Positions 60,780 through 64,000 of a stretch of 64,000 nt of DNA are shown here, one piece after another. The position numbers and the translations under genes were made by a program. The notes under the pieces were generated by a model that saw only the letters and a program-made list of their open reading frames with translations, did no database searches and was not told the origin of the DNA. This DNA comes from Chrysomallon squamiferum (lineage: Eukaryota > Mollusca > Gastropoda > Neomphalida > Peltospiridae), in contig CM022673.1 of NCBI GenBank assembly GCA_012295275.1, positions 12,746,288 to 12,810,287 on the forward strand, read 5' to 3'. The stretch's first letter is position 1. Every line of letters begins with the position of its first letter.

Positions 60780-60929
60780 AATATATTATTACTTTTATTG
60801 TAGTTTTAACAACAACATCATTATCATTATAATATCAATAACATCATTATAATCACTGTTCTTACAACTATTTTTGTTGTTGTTGTTGTTGTTGTTCTTG
60901 TTCTTCTTCTTCTTCTTCTTCTTCTTCTT

Positions 60930-61027
<98 letters not shown>

Positions 61028-61320
61028 TTTATTATCATTGCCATCATCATCAATACATCATTGTTGTTGTTGCTGCTGTTATCATCATTACTAGTGTTAT
61101 TCTTTTTATTATAATTATAAATGTTATGATCAATAATTATTATTATTACCATTATTGTTATTGTTATAATTATTAATATGCTATTGTTATTGTGTTTAGT
61201 ATTAGTAGTAGTATAGCTGTTATTATAATCATCATCATTATTAATATTTTTATTATTACTGTTGTGTCATTATTATCTTTAATGTTTTGTTCTTATTATC
61301 ATCATCATCATCATCATATC
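60780..61320. repeat. Compound TTG-TTC-TTA triplet region
   Basis: (TTG)n at about 60877-60900, (TTC)n to about 60958 and (TTA)n to about 61026, then ATC/ATT variants with (ATC)n at 61297-61317. Phe, Leu and Tyr runs in plus frames are artefacts. Confidence 0.97.
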
Positions 61321-61379
61321 AATTGATTTTATCTCTATTTTTCCTAAATCTTTGATAGAACAAAAACAACACTGTGATC

Positions 61380-61690
61380 CAAACCATCACAGTACATCAT
61401 GGTACATCAAGATACTTCATGGTACATCAAGATACTTCAAGATACATCACGATACATCAGTCTTATGATCCACCAAACAATGACACTGAAATCCACCAAA
61501 ATCCACCAATATTACAATCCACCAAGTCATCCACATCATGACCCACCATACCACATAGATATATATAAATCATCCGGATGTATCATGGTACATCAAGATA
61601 CTTGAATATACATCAGTTTCAGTATCCACCAAACTTCAACACTGTTATAGAGGATTGAGCCACCCACCTCATGACCCCCCCATACCACAC
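61380..61690. repeat. Tandem duplication (166 bp) rich in CATCA/CCACC
   Basis: 'atggtacatcaagatactt' heads units at 61419 and 61585, and also occurs at 61399. Both longer units continue through 'gatccaccaaac'-like sequence to 'ccataccac' (about 61554 and 61688). The second unit is about 32 bases shorter. The 68-codon frame is incidental. Confidence 0.85.
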
Positions 61691-61974
61691 CAATCACAAG
61701 CTCTATCAAAACAGGCTAATTCATCATAGGATTTGATTGAAGCAGAGAAAAACAACAATAAAAAAAACACTAGTGCAAAATCCTTGATAACTGAAAGCTT
61801 CAAAACAGACTCACATAACATGACTGTGTGCGGTAAAAAAAAATAACTGAGTTAATTTAGTTCATGTTTCATTTCATTTGATTACTGAACTCTGTTTAAT
61901 CCTTGCCTTTCTGTACTGGAAAATTAATTTTCACTGCCGCTCAGTGTTACACATGCAATCAGCAAGATGTTTCT

Positions 61975-62135
61975 TATTTTATTTATTTATTTATTTATTA
62001 ATTTGTTTATCAATTTTTTTTTTTTTTTTTTTTTTTATTAAATAAAAAATAATAATAAACAAACCTAACTAACTAAATAAATAATTTTATTTTTTTTTTA
62101 TTTATTTATTTATTTTATTTTTTTTTTTTTCAAGA
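61975..62135. repeat. (TTTA)n and poly-T
   Basis: (TTTA)n at about 61977-62000 and 62098-62115, poly-T at about 62015-62037 and 62119-62131. Confidence 0.95.
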
Positions 62136-62264
62136 TTCATATGTATCAAGTATGAAATATGTATATGTACATAGACAGTTATAAGCACTTAAAGACACAG
62201 AAAATTAGAGAGAAAGATACACAGAGATATGTTACTTCAGGTAGGGTAGTGGTTAGATTAGTTG

Positions 62265-62507
62265 ATTTTATTATCATCATCATCATCATCATCATCATCA
62301 CAATTATTATCACCATTATCACAGATATTATTTAATTATCAAATTCATCATCATTATCATTATTGTTATTGTAACTTAATATTATATTTATTATTATTAC
62401 TATAATTGATGTTGTTATTATTATTATTATTATTATTGTAATTACAATATGTTACGTGTTACTATTGCTGTTGCTGTCATCATCATCATCATCATCATCT
62501 TTATTAC

Positions 62508-62583
<76 letters not shown>

Positions 62584-62620
62584 GAATTTACCACACATTT
62601 CCAAAAATATATATATATAT
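62265..62620. repeat. ATC, ATT and (TA)n repeats
   Basis: (ATC)n at about 62272-62300 and 62478-62500, (ATT)n at 62414-62438 and about 62511-62583, and a short TA run at 62609-62620. Ile, Asn and Leu homopolymer frames are artefacts. Confidence 0.97.
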
Positions 62621-62824
62621 TCTATAATGTTTGGCAAACTGGTTAGGTTAACATTTGTAAAAAAAAACACAGCAAAAAAACCATCAGTAAATATGGCTGC
62701 CAGTAACATTAATCAAGTCACTGCAGTCAGTCATTGTCACCATAGTTGTTGTTGTTGTCACCAGATACAGCCAGCTTTCTCTTTCTCATTATACATCACA
62801 TCCATCTGTCTTTGTTCTGTCACC

Positions 62825-62975
62825 TGAGCTGCACGGCTGGATTGTTCCTGGTTAATTCAGTTTTAATGCACACTGGAGACTGGTTTGCAGCTCAAAGACT
62901 TGTTAATGTTTGTACCAAACAGAACAACTTGTACTGTCAGCAGTTTCAAATTTGAATTAATTATTAGCTGAATCA
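62825..62975. promoter_or_regulatory. Candidate conserved noncoding element
   Basis: Mixed-complexity sequence with 'cctggttaattcag', FOX-like 'gttaatgtttgtacc' (62902) and 'gaattaattattagctg'. A 69-codon frame overlaps without protein features. Function is inferred. Confidence 0.22.
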
Positions 62976-63204
62976 AGGAATGAAAGAAAGAATGTCTATA
63001 GATTAACAAAGAATGAATGTGTTCATTTAGTGTATGAAATTGCTGTAATCAAATCAAAAAGATGTTTAACATCAAGGTTTATTAAATGTCGAATACGTGA
63101 ATTTATGATAATATAAGAAATAAAATCTATTTCAATTTTTTTCATGGTATTTTTATCAATTAGTTATGGTATTGTAATACTTAAATGGTCTTTTCAAAAT
63201 AGAC

Positions 63205-63362
63205 AAGAAAGCACATACAATATCTTTCTGATAAGCAAAACATGAGTCACTGGCTGGATTGGGAAAAAACCTGATGGGTTCATTAAAAAGAACTGATCTT
63301 AGGATCCATCATATTTGAAGCAAGCATTCTAACCACTGTGTCTGAGCCTGCACCTTTAAAAT
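63205..63362 (-). mobile_element. tRNA-type SINE (minus strand), tandem copy 1
   Basis: 'aaagcacatacaatatcttt' (centre), 'gtcactggctggattgggaa' (63246, core), then 'gatcttaggatcc' and 'aagcaagcattctaaccact' (head) in order. Reads as head-to-centre on the minus strand; the 3' tail is absent. Confidence 0.75.
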
Positions 63363-63371
63363 CACAGCCAA

Positions 63372-63505
63372 GGCATCACATACCATGATAATCAGAAATG
63401 AGTCTTTGGTGGATTGGGAATTAACATCTGAAAGGATATCAACATGAACTGATCTTCTGACCTATTATTTTTCAAGCAAGCACTCTAACCACTGACTTCC
63501 ATCTG
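63372..63505 (-). mobile_element. tRNA-type SINE (minus strand), tandem copy 2
   Basis: 'gcatcacataccatgataat', 'tggtggattgggaattaaca', 'gaactgatcttctgacctat' and 'aagcaagcactctaaccact' repeat the order of copy 1, in the same orientation, starting about 10 bases later. Confidence 0.75.
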
Positions 63506-63519
63506 TTACCTGAGTGTCT

Positions 63520-63840
63520 TTAATGAAAATAGGTCATGCAGGTCGCCAAACTGACCTTAATTATATTGTCTTTAATAATTTAAAAGGCAGCTGTGAATTT
63601 AATTACAAAATCTTACACTAGAACCTTTTAATATGTCAAACTGCTGACCTGAAAATATTCTCACAAAATGTTAACCCAGTTAATTTACACACAGCCCTCT
63701 AGCTATGAATTATGTCTTAGAACGGATAATTTTACTTACTGACCAGCCCAGCAAATCTATTAGCCCATTTAATTACACTGAAATAGCCCTGCGGCTGTTA
63801 TATTTCATTTATATTATAATGGAATTGTGCTAGAATATAT
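63520..63840. promoter_or_regulatory. Candidate conserved noncoding element
   Basis: AGGTCA-TGC-AGGTCG (63531-63545) is a DR3-like nuclear-receptor pair with 'ctgacctt' just after. Homeodomain cores 'ccttaattata', 'tgaatttaattac' and 'catttaattacac' follow, plus 'gccctgcggctgtta'. It is the longest ordinary-complexity stretch near this end. Function is inferred. Confidence 0.3.
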
Positions 63841-63866
63841 ATGTGTGTATATATATATATATATAT
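63836..63866. repeat. (TA)n microsatellite
   Basis: TA/TG variants with a TA run at about 63849-63866. The rest to the window end is A+T-rich with nothing recognised. Confidence 0.9.
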
Positions 63867-64000
63867 AGTGCATGTATAATATACGCTTAATTTTAAATAT
63901 ATGAATTTTTTTTCTTTTCTTATATTGATGTTTAGTATTGTGTTATAGCAAGTAGCAGAAGAAAAAATATGTTAACATTATTATCATGTAACCAAAGTGA

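Overview
The window looks like intergenic or long-intron DNA from an animal nuclear genome, most likely a mollusc and, less certainly, a gastropod. It is strongly A+T-rich and CpG-poor, and full of (TC)n, (TG)n, (TA)n, ATT/AAT triplet and TTTA/TTTTA repeats. I found no convincing protein-coding gene, rRNA gene, functional tRNA gene, LINE/DNA-transposon ORF, CRISPR array or operon. All the longer open frames are translations of simple repeats, minisatellites or SINE copies, so no CDS is annotated. The lineage hint comes from about 20 decayed copies of a tRNA-type SINE. Its centre resembles a short interspersed repeat I recall from mollusc genomes: 'tatcaaagg', then 'tttcctgtctatggga', then 'catataaaagatc', then 'actgct'. 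No database search was run.

Layout. 0-5 kb: a degenerate ~42-bp array, (TC)n, a SINE fragment, a ~360-bp foldback (MITE-like) element at 1.82-2.18 kb, a ~35-bp degenerate array at 3.2-3.7 kb and a SINE ending in (TC)n-(TG)n-(TA)n. 5-20 kb: GA-rich tracts, an 18-20-bp degenerate minisatellite at 7.9-8.3 kb, a 72-bp triplicate at 9.8 kb, TAG-triplet repeats, a 1.6-kb purine-biased tract (15.9-17.6 kb) and a (GT)n block. 20-30 kb: a 71-80-bp array, a 21-bp array at 24.5-25.0 kb, one copy of a polypyrimidine-cored dispersed repeat (26.35 kb, sister copy at 38.3 kb), a pocket of retained CpG at 27.3-27.7 kb, and a ~104-bp satellite (28.7-29.7 kb) interrupted by a SINE. 30-43 kb: a 20-bp minisatellite, a double SINE, a 24-bp minisatellite that appears to have grown from the inside of a SINE, a 30-bp array, many (TC)n tracts, and an inverted repeat plus direct array sharing CAGGTG at 40.45-41.35 kb. 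43-47 kb: mostly (TTTTA)n/(TTTA)n. 47-64 kb: several more minisatellites (29 bp at 49.1-49.4 kb; ~28 bp at 51.0-51.2 kb; ~105-bp SINE-like units at 54.7-55.3 kb; 44 bp at 58.45 kb; a 166-bp duplication at 61.4 kb) and two SINEs in tandem at 63.2-63.5 kb.

Between the repeats lie short stretches of ordinary-complexity sequence with homeodomain-, TCF-, CRE-, RFX-, POU- or nuclear-receptor-like motifs. They are listed as candidate conserved noncoding or regulatory elements at low confidence, because only cross-species alignment can tell them from unique filler. The main theme is tandem amplification: many unrelated minisatellites with 18-105-bp units in one window, at least two of them apparently seeded from inside SINE copies. 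I did not find an undescribed protein system here.
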